Assembly (NCBI GenBank): GCA_022578605.1
Contig: MU394067.1
Coordinates: forward strand, 124,001 to 188,000
Direction of reading: 5' to 3'
Length of the DNA: 64,000 nt
Source: Camillea tinctor
Taxonomy: Eukaryota > Ascomycota > Sordariomycetes > Xylariales > Xylariaceae
A program made the position numbers and the translations under genes. Position 1 is the stretch's first letter, and each line of letters begins with the position of its first letter. Shown here one piece after another: positions 47,601-59,825 of the stretch. The notes under the pieces are model-generated. The model saw only the letters and a program-made list of their open reading frames with translations, did not search any database and was not told where the DNA came from.

Positions 47601-50600
47601 CCCGATTTTTGCTATGGTGCTTATTATTATTACTTGCCGGGACATCTGTTCAAACTTACCCGCTATTAAAAGAGGATACTCATCGCAATTCCCTCCCCCC
47701 CCGTCTCCTCTAGGATGGTAAGGTGAGGTTAGTTTACGCCGCAGATGATAGCCTAGATCTGCGCCAGGGAAACAAGATTTTCTCAGGGATTTCCTTGATT
47801 TTGTCGGCTTTTAGGGGTCCTACGGAGAACTTCCTTGGTCATATATCACAAGCAGAAGGATCATCACACTCTATCGTGTGCGTTACGTTGATCCTCGCGA
47901 GGTCATATGACCGTTAGTGAGGGTCCCAGACGATCCTATTTCAGAAGGGGAGGACTTGTTGGCTAACTTGAGTTTATCTTGTGCCGGAGACAGTCATCTA
48001 GGTTGGTCTAGGTAGTGTAGGCGGCTTATGTTAGTTACCCGGCGTATAAGCGTGTAACACATTTCCCCTTTTTGTTACACGTTGTTATTACAGGGCCTCA
48101 TTCTCTCCTATGTCCCTAGACACTCGAATAGTAATCATCACAGGTAGAAAAAAAGCAAGATGTGTGCTACCCAGCGCCTAAGACATGAATTCGGATCCCG
48201 GCATAGGCACACTTCCACACCACAAGCCTTCTTGCTTGGCGCTGTGTCTTACACTACAATGGCAACTACATATATATCTGGACCTAGACCTAGACCACTT
48301 AGACCCCTAAAGTTGCGTGCCACTGTTGCACTGCTCCGTCACATAAGTATCACCTATAACTGGAAATGAAATGTATAAATAAGCGATGTGATAATACAGC
48401 CTAGCATGCTCTCTTACCAAAAGGCTCTTTAGTCAGATCATGTGCCTACCAATCCGCCCCGTGCTAGCTACGACGGTTTCCAGTCGTGGCGCAACGCCGT
48501 AAGCAAAGCGGATTCGACATGTTTCTTCTGCGAGAAGTGCCCTTTCTTTTCGGGTGTTGCATCCTCCTGTGTGCACAACATTCCATCTGCAGCATCGGAA
48601 GCCGAACGCTCAAGTGGATACCCCCTTTCCTCTTGTTGTTTCTTTGTACCCCCGCCGGCGGACCCGTGGTTGCGTTTCCGTATAGCCTGTGTCATGTGGC
48701 GCCGGTGATGGATAAAGGTCTCACGAAGAGCTTGCTGCGGACATGCTTGGGGTCTTGGTCGCGTGATTTCGCAATGCCGGAAGTTTTCTCGGTGGCTTGA
48801 ACTCTGTGCTCCCATATATTGAGGCCTTGTGAGGTCCCTTGGCTTCGGCTCCAGACTTGAAGAAGCTGACTCCGAACATTTGTCTGAGCATACTCGTGCT
48901 TAGCAGAAAAGCCTTTCGCTTATAGACGCGGAGGCTTTTTGTTCATTCAATAATATTCAGCGGTGGACTTGGCCTAAGCCTGACTACTCCTATCGGAAGG
49001 ACGAGAACACGATTTATGTATGTCTACGAATGTGACGCCACGGATATCATGGCATCTGCCGGTAGAGAAGAAACACCTGGCTCGGCATTCTGGGCAAGTC
49101 ATCGGCAGAAAGCTGTGTAACATAAGAAAGGAAATTGTCCTTACTTAGCTTTATCTCGGCGAGGGATCAGAAAGAACGGATAGTTCGGATAGATTATAGA
49201 GACAACTAGGTAGGTTAGGTGTATCTGTAATTAAACCACTTGTGTTAAGTGTCCTTAAATATATATATATATATATATATATCAGCACTTATGTCTAGTT
49301 TGTTATCCGGTAACACTCTCTGTTAGTGGCACGAAGTTGGCCGTGTAAGGACTCGCTCATGCAGCTAGGAGAATTTGGAGGGTTTTCCTTACTAGGTGTT
49401 ACTCGTTGACCTAGTAGATGTGACACAGTGGGTTTGGTTAATGCCCAACTCCGAGAGCTGAACTGAGAGAACATAAGCCGCAGGGAATCACTGTCTCTAT
49501 GAAATGAATGCCGGTGACAGGTGCGGTTCTATTCTCGTATGGATCCCCGGAATGGGGCACGGACGAATACCGATTAGATTTCTTCCCTCCTTTAACTCTT
49601 AGTTGCCCCCGTCAATAGTTATTGAAATCCATGACACTACTATCATAGTAAGTATGACGAACGCATTCTTCCCCCTTCCATCCGCAACTCCCAACGCCAT
49701 TGATATCTGTTATGCCAGGGCGGCTTACCGACTGCCGGTGTTACCTGTAGGTCATGAAGAGCGTGAGGCTTGATCACTAAACCATCTTTCCCTAAAGACA
49801 CCTTCATATTGGCTCTATGTATCATTTCACCAGACTGCCAGAGTAGAGAAGGGCTAGGTAGCAGGTTAAAGAGGGGGTTGCACGATCATACCCAGTTAAG
49901 CCACGTCAGCCGCTGCACGGCGACCTCCAACCAGATCCGGCCGGTCACCTTATTAGGGTGCGTGGTGGCTGATTGCTTGGCCGCTTGTTTGTCTGTTAGG
50001 TTTCATCGGCTCATATGATGCTGATGAGGGATGACTGTGGTGTTGTTTGTTGGTGGTTCGGTTTACCTGCGTACTTTATGGGGGGGCGGGGAGGGAAACG
50101 GGGAAACAGAGGGCCTTGGTATGATGTATTGACCGGGATTTTCGCGACAGCTCCCGTGTGCTCTTAGGACCAGACGTCAAAGGCAGATTTCGTGCAACAG
50201 GGTCGTGCAACGTGGTTCAGATTAATAAATCGCCGAGGTTGCTCTGATCGATCAAGTTATCCATGCACGTACCGTGACTTGCGGGACCTCGGTCGTACTG
50301 AGATACATATCATACATGAAGGCGGCTGTAGTTTGCCTGCCTGCCTATCCAGACTTTTCTGTGTATCCCGGTGAGAATACGAGATGTTCCAGCCTCATGG
50401 GGATAGCGGTCCCCTTATTTTTTTCATGGTCCTAGTATAGTTAGTGGGCAACTTTTAGACGAAGACCTATGAGAAATTTTTACTCTGCTTATCTTCTGTT
50501 ATCTGCATATGAAGAAATCAAATCGAGTATGAACACCGAATCATCTTGGAAAGCTGAGAGAATATTGCCTACCCAACAGCCTTGATGACCTTGTCTAAAG

Positions 50601-52101
50601 CCTCACGTGGCACGAAGGTGGGTGGGCTTACCCCTGTCATTATTCGATGACGGGGAGACAACAAGATGCAGGTCATAACTCATCCAACAGTCGTTAGCCT
50701 CGGTTGCCCAGCCCATAATCATAGCTTGCATACATGCCGAGAAACGAAAAGGGGGAGGGTTAGGTTGGCACGGAGTGAGGAAAATAGGGGTGGCACAGAT
50801 TCTGATTATGTTGGAATTCACGCGAATAATATCACACCAATAAACAGTTACTTGAAAATAATATCTCTCTACTTTTTCTCTTTGTATTGACTATCCCTTT
50901 TGACAGGTGACTGTATGCGTATTTACCACTTCGAAAGGCTTACAAAAATAGACTATGATACATGGGGGTATTTGAGTTTTAAAGGAAACAACATAATGCC
51001 AGTTAAAACTAGTAAAACACATAAACAAGAGACTGGGTTGCGTACGCAAAACGCTCAAAACGTTAGCGCTTAGGAAATAATAGAGAGAAAAAGAAAAGGG
51101 GTAAAATAAAAATGCAAGCAAGAAACAATGATATAATGAGTTATGCGAAAAATCGAATCCCCACTGAATGCAGATATTAAAAAAAAAGACACCACAGCTT
51201 GCCCAAGCCATCCCAATGCTTGTATCCGTTTGACTGATAGAGAAAAGAAAAAAGAACAATGTAATCAAAATGTCTCCTTAAGCCGTTCTTTTTGTTAAAG
51301 TAAGCAGCTTTTGAAGCAGCAAAAAAACCTCCCAGAGCGCCCGCTTTTATATGCTTTCATGAAATTAGAGTATAAGAAAGACGTTAAAAATTCAAGAACT
51401 TCGGCCGTTGATATATGTTCGCGTGCTTCAAAAGGTTGCCATTGGGATTAAATCGCCCATGCTCGTTAAAAAAGGAAAAGGGGGTGGTGGTTCGAGGGCT
51501 CGTGCGGCGAGTTTTCAGAACATCCTCCACCGTCGGAAAATATCTCTTAGAGCTGTCGACGTATCGCTATTTTTAGGGCTTCTGCGCTCTTCTGCATCGT
51601 TAAGAGATTATTAGGTGGCTCGCCGGATGGCGGGTTTGGAGCACCCCTGAAACCCGGCTTCCGACTGCTCTCGCTCAGTTCGATCCCGAGAAAGCATATC
51701 TCTACGGTAGTAATTTCGTAGCGCATGGTCGGCGGCTTGTGGTCCATCCTATTCGGAACTTAGGTAGACAAGCTCGGCTCGTTTCTGTTGCTGTCCCTGA
51801 GAGCTTTCCTTAACAACTATTCCATATCCCTGGAGATACCTCGATGACCATTTCTAGCTGTCCCATGATGCTGACTTCATTCGAGAGTGAGGGGATTAGG
51901 TCGTGATTAGACGCTTAAGCGTGGGGGGTCGTTTGAGCGTTTAGAGGCTGAAGAAAATCATATCCCATCCAGCCATTCCCACCCAGAATATGCAAATTAT
52001 CGTTGCTTTCGTGGATCCGCCCCATCGAAAGGGAGGTCAAGTAGTATACACGCTGGCTATACACGAGCATGAGGTCTTCTAGAGATTTCGTAGTGTGAGT
52101 A
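44680..52101. other. 7.4-kb gene-poor region between convergent genes
   Basis: No protein gene I can support. Holds a (GTT)n stretch at about 45734-45781, CT/GA microsatellites near 46140, GT-rich DNA at 47045-47075, a CG palindrome with CGCGAAA boxes at 47266-47304, an (AT)n array at 49259-49282, and a trace of transcription-factor-like coding at 52056-52088 (minus). Confidence 0.55.
49259..49282. repeat. (AT)n microsatellite
   Basis: About twelve uninterrupted AT units. Confidence 0.95.
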
Positions 52102-53685
52102 TTACCGTTTTGTGCCCAAATCTTGATAAGTGCGCGTGGTGGTAACGTACGGGTCTGTGTGCCAGGGTCGGCGAAGAATGTCCTCGTGTATACGAGGCAG
52201 GTCACGGGGTTGCCAGGATAGTTCCGGCAGGCCAGTCGGTTTGATCTGGGGTGCTTGAAGTGTCGGCGACGAACGGCTTGTCGACGGAGCGTAGTTATCA
52301 TACGAAAGCCGCATTCTCTTCGCCGAGAGGCCGGGCAGCTCGGGAGAAGGATGACTGAGCTTGGTAGTCTGAGGCGAGACGGACGTGCTCGAGGCGCTTC
52401 TTTGCCTGATCATCTCCGAGGGCCTGCGAGGCGCCCCTAGCTGCCGTGATTCATCATGTTCTGCTGGAGAAGTGACCGGGGAGGTGTTGTGGCCTCCACG
52501 AGGACTAGAAATTCCGTTAGTATCCCAAGAGGCTTCTGGTGAAAATATCATTACTCACGCATTCTTGAACTTGCAAACTCTGCCGAACTTCTCGCACTGG
52601 ACACAGCGAGGGTAGTCGGGGTCACACTTTATCTTCTTCTCGCGACATGTTAAACATGCGATCGCTAGCCGTTTTCTCGGTTTACCAGCTTTCGTTACCC
52701 CCCAATGAGCATTGACCGGCTCCCCGTCTATGACCGTCTTGCAGTGAGTCCCATCGTCGTAAAAGTAACACATCCCCTCTCCAGGAACCTCTGCTTGCCG
52801 CACAAAGCGAGGCAAGAAATGGGTTCCAGTCCAAATCTTCGGGCCCAATCCATCCTTTCCTGGGATTCCTTCCGGAGTAGTTGCGCTCGTCAATGCTGAT
52901 GGTCGGCTTATGTGTCCCGATTGTTTCTGATTCTCCTTTCTGAATACCGAACCCGCCTCGGCGCCCAAACTATGGCTGAGTGAGGGTAGAGCAATGTGCT
53001 CGCCTACTGACCGGAAGGAAGGAGGAGATGCCTGGGACCCGAACACATACTCCGGCCTCTTTTGATCCGGATGACTTGAATGCGACCATCTCCCCGTCGA
53101 AGTGGACTCAGTTCGATAGGCACGGTGCGGAGGTTCGAACTCGCGGGTTCGAGGAGATAGATGCCCAGGAAAGTCGCGACTGACTGAGGGCAGCGTCAAG
53201 CGCTCTGGCTCGAGTCTCGGCTCATAAACCGTAAGTGGCTGGCTCAATGGTGGCGATACATTTGGAAAATAAGATGAACTTCTAGAGTACGGCCTTTCAG
53301 GTTGGGCAGTTGCAGATTGCGGTCGGTCTAGGGGGGAATGGTTTCCATAAAGGGGACTTGGACGGTCCGAGAGAGGAGAACGCAGAGGCCGTATGTGCTG
53401 AGGTGGTCCAAAGATGCTGCTTAGAGACGGCAGCTGTTGCCGCGGTGCGTGATTAGGCACATCTCTTAGAGTCTGACTCTCCTCCAAGCTCTTTCCAGCC
53501 GCCATCTCGGGTCTGGTGCTTGATTCATAGCTGGACATGGGAGGGGAAACAGGCGCACCGCTGCTCCAGGATCGGTCTTCGGAGGTTCTAGATGAATAAG
53601 TTGAAGAACTTGGGCTCACCAATCCAGGAGGAGTGTCTGGGATGGAGAGTGAACGCTGGGAATCTGGTCTAGAATATATCCCCAT
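52102..53685 (-). CDS. Zn2Cys6 (fungal C6) regulator, apparently lacking its C-terminal domain
   Basis: Predicted DNA-binding nuclear protein. Exons 53685..52559 and 52504..52102 give 509 aa; the 54-nt intron has a GTGAGT donor and TACTAAC branch. Residues 1-300 are disordered (Ser/Pro/Arg-rich). An ordered stretch with EGMCYFYDDGTHCKTV and WGVTKAGKPRKR precedes the zinc cluster, C-x2-C-x6-C-x6-C-x2-C-x6-C at CLTCREKKIKC..CVQCEKFGRVC (about residues 345-372), which ends exon 1. Exon 2 keeps coding character to HEDILRRPWHTDP, then the frame runs into a stop at 52102. C6 regulators normally continue for several hundred residues with a middle homology region; none follows. Removing a possible 72-nt intron (52079-52150) only shortens the end. 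Either a short DNA-binding protein or a truncated gene. The exact family was not recognised. Confidence 0.75.
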
Positions 53686-55624
53686 TGAATCGTATGTAAT
53701 TTCTCTTTCTCTTCTTCTCGATTAGCCCTATGGCATACCCCAACTCCAGTCGATTAGTTTTGTAAGACTTCCTCACGAAGAAATTTATGAGTCCAAGTAG
53801 ATAGAAAGCCAAAAGGAAGATGACAAGCTGAAGTTAGTTGTTTAACATCTGCCGGATAAAAGTAATATGGCGGCGTAGCTTGCAAGTCCGCAACCACCTT
53901 ATGCTTTAAACTCCTCAAATCGGGGCGTTAGAGGGTGGCCCAGATTCCGGATAATTGGCCGATGAGACGTGGTGGGTGCTTGCTAGTTGGGATTACTCGC
54001 TGGCTCTCGGGGCGCGTTCAGTTCTTGAATTCCATCTACCTGTTGAACCTAAAAGGAATGAGGCGACGAATCGTGGTAGTTTTCGAGTCTGACGACGAGG
54101 GAAGAGATAACACGAGCTGGACTAATGGCGCAGCCTTTCTACTTTCCTCACAAGCAAAAAAAGGGTAGGATCTTCTTAGGTTGATGCCTCGGTGTGTCAC
54201 TCGAAAAAAAAAATATTATGTAGATGATCCAGAACGGTACATGACAGAGTTGGGCAGGAAAGATGATTCGAGGGGAATCAGCAGGAGAAGTAGTAGTGTA
54301 TATTCGTAATCCAGACCTGTTACGAGGGGTCCGTTACGTCCCTCTAGGTTACCTTGTCAAGGCTTGAGAGCCGGAGATGGTAACAGTGGCTTGACTTTCA
54401 TAACAGGACGGACAGTATATCCCAGTCTAGTCTATACGTAGCCCACAAGTCGGAGCCTGGGTCTGGTGAGTATCGGCACCAACGGCATGGAGTTCGTTCT
54501 TGGCCACGGGAAGCACGTACCTAACCCAGTTACTCGCTGAGGCTAGTCTAAGTGGGCAAGCTAGGTGCGTTGATAATAGGTAGATGAGCCGAGGAGCCTC
54601 TGGATGGAGGGTGGATCCTCGTTATGTTCCATGTACATAGCATCAATAACCTAACCAGCATGAAGGCCAGGTTTAGCCTGGTCTACCTGCTTATGCCCAC
54701 TCGGTAAAGTATTTTTGCGGGATGAATAACAACTAGGGAAATTTGAGTAAAGTATACGAGCAGCTTGTCAAAATGCTCGTATAGGATTCAAGGCATTGTT
54801 AAAGCAAGGGCAGAGATACTGCAAACAATGAGAGTGTCTATGCGCGAATTGTTATTCAACGAACGACGAAAGAGCCTCTACCTAGACAACTAAATAACAT
54901 AGAAACTAGTCCTGTAATAGCCCCTCATCTATCGAAGGTTGTTCGATGAGAGGCGGATTAGAGAAATAAAGAGAGGGAGGGGGGGAAATACATGTATGTA
55001 CATAAGTAGACGGCCTATTCTTGGGTTTGTGGATAAAGGGTAGTGTGGGCCGATGGTAGCGAGGGATTCGGACCAAGTACATGTACCACCCATCTTTTAC
55101 ATATGACAAACGGCAGAAAATCTTGGCTTTTCTTTCAGCTGCCTGATACTGGAAGAGATCTAGACTTTACCTAGCTATATGGGGTATGTACGATATGGGA
55201 TGAGAGCGATATGAGGCGACAAGCGAGGCAAGGGGGAAAGTGGGTTTGTTGCTTCGAGCCAGTGATGGGCATGAATATAGCAAATAGGCGTTGATCTGGA
55301 CAGGAAAAGAGGCCGTGGAGGCCCGGGGGCGACATGGTAATAGCAAAAATAGCTTTACAAATCTCACGCTGCAGGTCATTATGTCGATGCAATCCTCAAG
55401 GAAGCGCGCGGCCCCAGGATGAGTAGCCCTGGTTGGACAACAGCCAGCGGAAATGTACACGAACATATAGTAGTACCATCCCGATTGTCTGCAAGTTCGA
55501 CACCGGCGGCTTTCCACTACATACATCTACATAAATTCAATGCGGATCATGAAAAGAGCGGGCAGCATTATGCGAGAGAAAGAGAAAAGAGAGAAGAGAG
55601 GGCTGCCCATTTAGCTCTTCTCGT

Positions 55625-55695
55625 GTATATGTGTGTATGTTAATGTGTATGTATGTATGTGTGTGTATGTGTGTGTATGTGTGTGTGTGTGTGCA
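55625..55695. repeat. GT-rich (GTGTATGT-type) microsatellite
   Basis: Interspersed GTGTAT and GTGTGT units leading into a CT tract. Confidence 0.85.
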
Positions 55696-58600
55696 TGTCT
55701 CACTCTCTCTGTCTCTCTCTTTGGCCTTGCCGGTTCAAACTACGATGAGAGCATGGCTTTTATTAAGACGACTCAATAGGAGGCTCTATTCACGACATAC
55801 GAGTTTCCAAAAGTCCATTGGGCTGTTTCTTGAGTCGTCATACACAGCAGATCATCAACCAAGCAACGGCCGGCTTCTGTCGTAATAGGTAGGTGATGCA
55901 AAGTAGGGGGGGGTCACTTATTACTGGGGCCTATATGACGGCTAATGAAGAGCGCGTGCGCCGGCACGTCTTATTTGGTGCGATTCCAGTCCCCCGGGTG
56001 CAGTGTACAAGGTAGCAACGGTAGCACCAGATGGATTGGGACAGGTACATTACTCCGTCAGCACCACCAAGACCGGCTCAGGCTGTCATTGGTGGTGTCT
56101 GCCGCTCGCGTGTGAAATTTGCCTTGGAGGGAGAAGTGAGTGAGAGGCGTGGGAGGCATGCAAAAACTGCATGGGACCTTTTTTTCGCAGCCGGGCTATC
56201 AGTAGCCGTGCGCTAAGAGCTAAGAGCGAGCAGGTTCCAGAGTCTCTGACTTAGTCCCAGAGTCCCAAGAGCCCAAGAATCGCAGAGGCTAATGACGATC
56301 CAGGGCTCTGGAGTACCAGGGATATTACATGGTAACGCTAGGCGAACTTGGGAAACCCATCAGCTTAGAGTTCCCACATGGCCAAGATCGGTTACAAGTT
56401 GTAAGTCCAAGATAAAACCTGCCCACCACTAGACAGCACGGAGGAGGTGGCGGGTCGAGGAAAAGAGAGAGGATTAAAAAAAAAAATACCCGTTGTGCCT
56501 CTCGGCCGGTGCCACTAGGGCAATACGGAATACATAGTAGCTCGACGGCGTTGCCTTCGACACCCGAGATTTTAGTTACTTACTAACTACTAGGCACTTT
56601 TTACCCACCATCTCTTTTCCAGTTTGCCATGACTTCGCTAATTTTGGCTTTGTAAGGAATAGACCGAAAGAGCTAGAGAAAACCGGCAAGCTGGGCACTT
56701 ATTTGGCTCCAGTCTCCCCGCTACATGCGTTAAAAGAGAGAGGGTAAAAAGACGTACGATTTTCACGATGTTGCTGACGACGATAGGAGCAATAGTAAAT
56801 AACAAAATTAATAATCACGAAATTATCAACGATAGCGTCTGTTTAAGGTAAATGTGATGAAGAAGCACTAGATAGGTTAGGGAAGTTATGTAGGTAGGGT
56901 AGTGCAGAACGCCCAATTTGAGGTTTGTGGCTGAAGGAGATGAGGTCTTACACACCTTATACATCTCAGTCACCACAGACTTACATACGTTGACTTACTT
57001 ACATACTTACATACCCTACACTAGGTACGAACCCTTGTATATACCTACGGCAATGTATATTGAGTGGACTGCCTACTGAAGATGTATGTACAGTCTATAA
57101 TATGTACCGAGCCTCTAAGGTTAGCCGGATAGCATTAATATGCACAGATTAGTCGGGGGCTGAGACAGCCTAAAACCCGACAATGATGGGATGGTATGTG
57201 CGTACATATGTTCTGTGTGGAGAGAGAGAGAGACAAGGAGGGACAAGGGGCAAGGAAAGAGGGAACAAGGCAAGGAGGCTTGCTCGACAACTTGAGAGGT
57301 TCGAGGCCATCGCAAACTTCTAGACGGCAGTTGTTTGTTCCCCTCTTCCCCTCCCATCAGCCGCTCGCGACTTGAAAAATTCATAGACTGATGTGGGTTG
57401 TTTACTAGTGTACGATCTCGAGTCATGTTCAAGTATATGTAATTTGCTATTCTCGCAGTAAACCTCCGCTAATACGACCTCGTCAAGAGGATCTAGATCT
57501 CTCTCGTGCTGGTCGGCAGGGTCGCCGGGTCTCGTTACATCGCAATCCTGAGACTTGGCTCAATCATGGCACGGCAAAGTTGGCGCACAATGTTTCCTAT
57601 CCAGCCACGCGCACCGGGTGGATCCACGGGTATAGGATACCTGTCTGGGGCAAGCAAGTCTTTTTTTTTCTGCTCTACTCTGCGTGCGTGCGTGGGGAAA
57701 ACCTCTCATTTATCTTCTAGCCACATCTAAACCATCATACTAGAAGTGTGGCCGGGGCACAGGAGAACATAGCAGCGAACGAGAAACAGATAACCCCTTG
57801 CCCCTTGCCCCCTAGGCCTTCCCCTTCCCTCCGCCGAGTCAGCCCAGCAAAAGCCGACGCAGGTCGGAGTCTCATCTTAAAGAACCGAACATGCCACGCA
57901 TCACTTGCTCTTTATAGCACACCTCAGCGGTACGCTCGGCTCCGCCAGCATTTATCTGTCTATCTATTCATCTATCCATCCGCTGCAAGAGAAACATGCT
58001 GAATGGCGCTGGGAATACTCGTGGCTATTATCAAACGTTACTGCTAAGCATGGGCTCGTCTAATCAGCCTTTCGATGACAAGTGTATGAGCAAGAAATTG
58101 TGAACCCCGTGATGCTGCCAGTTCGGCCGCTCTCGGTCAGACTACGGCTGTAGTAACTGTCTGCTGCTCCTGATTACTGTTTGTTGGTAGCATCTTTCCG
58201 TGGCATTCGAGCAATGGTTGGCTGCAAGTCACTTACATTACCTGCTCGCTCACGGTGCCCAGTTCCATCTCGCTCTTTGGGAGAGAACGGCACTGCCCTG
58301 TCTCCTCAGATCGACGAACTCAAAATCTTGTCTTTTTCCCAACAGCCCCATTTACCCAAAGGTTGGAAGCAAGAGGAAGTCCAGCCAGCCCAGCCAGCCC
58401 AGCCAGCCAACCTAATCCAGTTCTAATAAAAACTTAAAAAGAATTACAGGGCCTTGGGAAAAGGAAGTCAGTCGGTAGTCTAGATCTCTTACAGGGGCGC
58501 TCGTGTCAGCGGAGAGGGGAGTTACACAGGTCACACGTATCGAGGGTTTATTTCCGCGTCCCTCGTGTAAGCTAAGCTGCGATTCTTACTACATACCGTG

Positions 58601-59609
58601 AACATGAGGCGGCGGCGGGATAGACCTCGTGGCTCGATACACCCTTACTGCGGTATTTGGCATTGGTCATGCATGGGTGCATACTTGGTAATGTCTTCCT
58701 AATAGGCATTGCGACATCAAGGCTCGCGGGAATTGGACCGAAGATTCAAGGAAATGGGAAACATCAAGGGGAAGGGGAGGGCGGCCGGGGTCCCCCCATC
58801 CGCAAAAGCTACAGTAACTTGGACAGGTTGTATACATAGTGACTCCTGCCGTCCCTCATGGATCTCCGTCTGCTCTAGAGGGAATGAAATCCCGGGCGTG
58901 CGGGAAAGAAGGGAAGGCCCATGACTTCATGTATGCATGCACGTTGAAATGTCGGGGTAAGGGTTCAACTACATCTTGCGGCTCGAGCTCGAATCCTCCG
59001 AGGGTGAACGAATAAAGAGTCGCATTCGTATTACTGAGAATGCGAAATGGTGTAACCAACAAGATAAACCCCTAGGTAAGAGAAAGAGAGAGAGAGCGAG
59101 AGAGAGACTATTCACTCTTTCTTAGCTGGGTTGACGAGTTTAGTCTTGGGGACATCTTGTAACTGGCAAATTATATAGTCGTAGATATTCTGTAACTATA
59201 CTTAGCCTCTACCATCGAATCTATAACTGTGGTCAGATCGGACAAGAAGACCGAAAGCGAAAGCGAAGTTTTTATTTAACACGGTATAACCTGACTACCT
59301 AAGCTTATACATGGTGTTGAAGATCCCATCCCAACTAATACACTAGTATACAGATACACTAAATTCCGAGGCTTGACGCAGATCTTCCTTCTATACTACC
59401 TACTCTATTCTACTCTACCATCACTACGTAACCAAGATGTTTCATAAGAAACAGGAGTCGTGTTTTATGTTGACCAGCTTTACACCAATAACCAATACTA
59501 CACCAGCACAGTGGGGTTATGTAAGTTACGAGTTGTCTACCTATCCTAGGTTTAGTGACTTTTTTTTTATACCTTGACTTGATTAGCAGTAGGCATTACT
59601 CCCGAAGGG

Positions 59610-59611
<2 letters not shown>

Positions 59612-59673
<62 letters not shown>

Positions 59674-59825
59674 GGCGCGCGGGGGGCGGGGGGGGCGGGG
59701 GGGGCGGNNNNNNNNNNTTAAGCTTTTTATTCTATACATTGTTTTATTTAATTTTTTTTTTAACCTTTACTTTATTTCCTTTTGGCTTTAGCCCGTACGG
59801 TTTGCCCCCCCCCCCCCCCCCCCCC
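59612..59825. other. Assembly gap with homopolymer edges
   Basis: A run of 60 G (59612-59671), then GC-only sequence, ten N (59708-59717), then 87 bp of AT-rich DNA and 21 C (59805-59825). The placeholder N count says nothing about the true gap size. Confidence 0.9.

Noticed and set aside
48442..48815. Overlapping plus and minus frames of 88-115 codons
   Set aside because: Opposed frames over the same DNA, neither with a recognisable domain or splice context.
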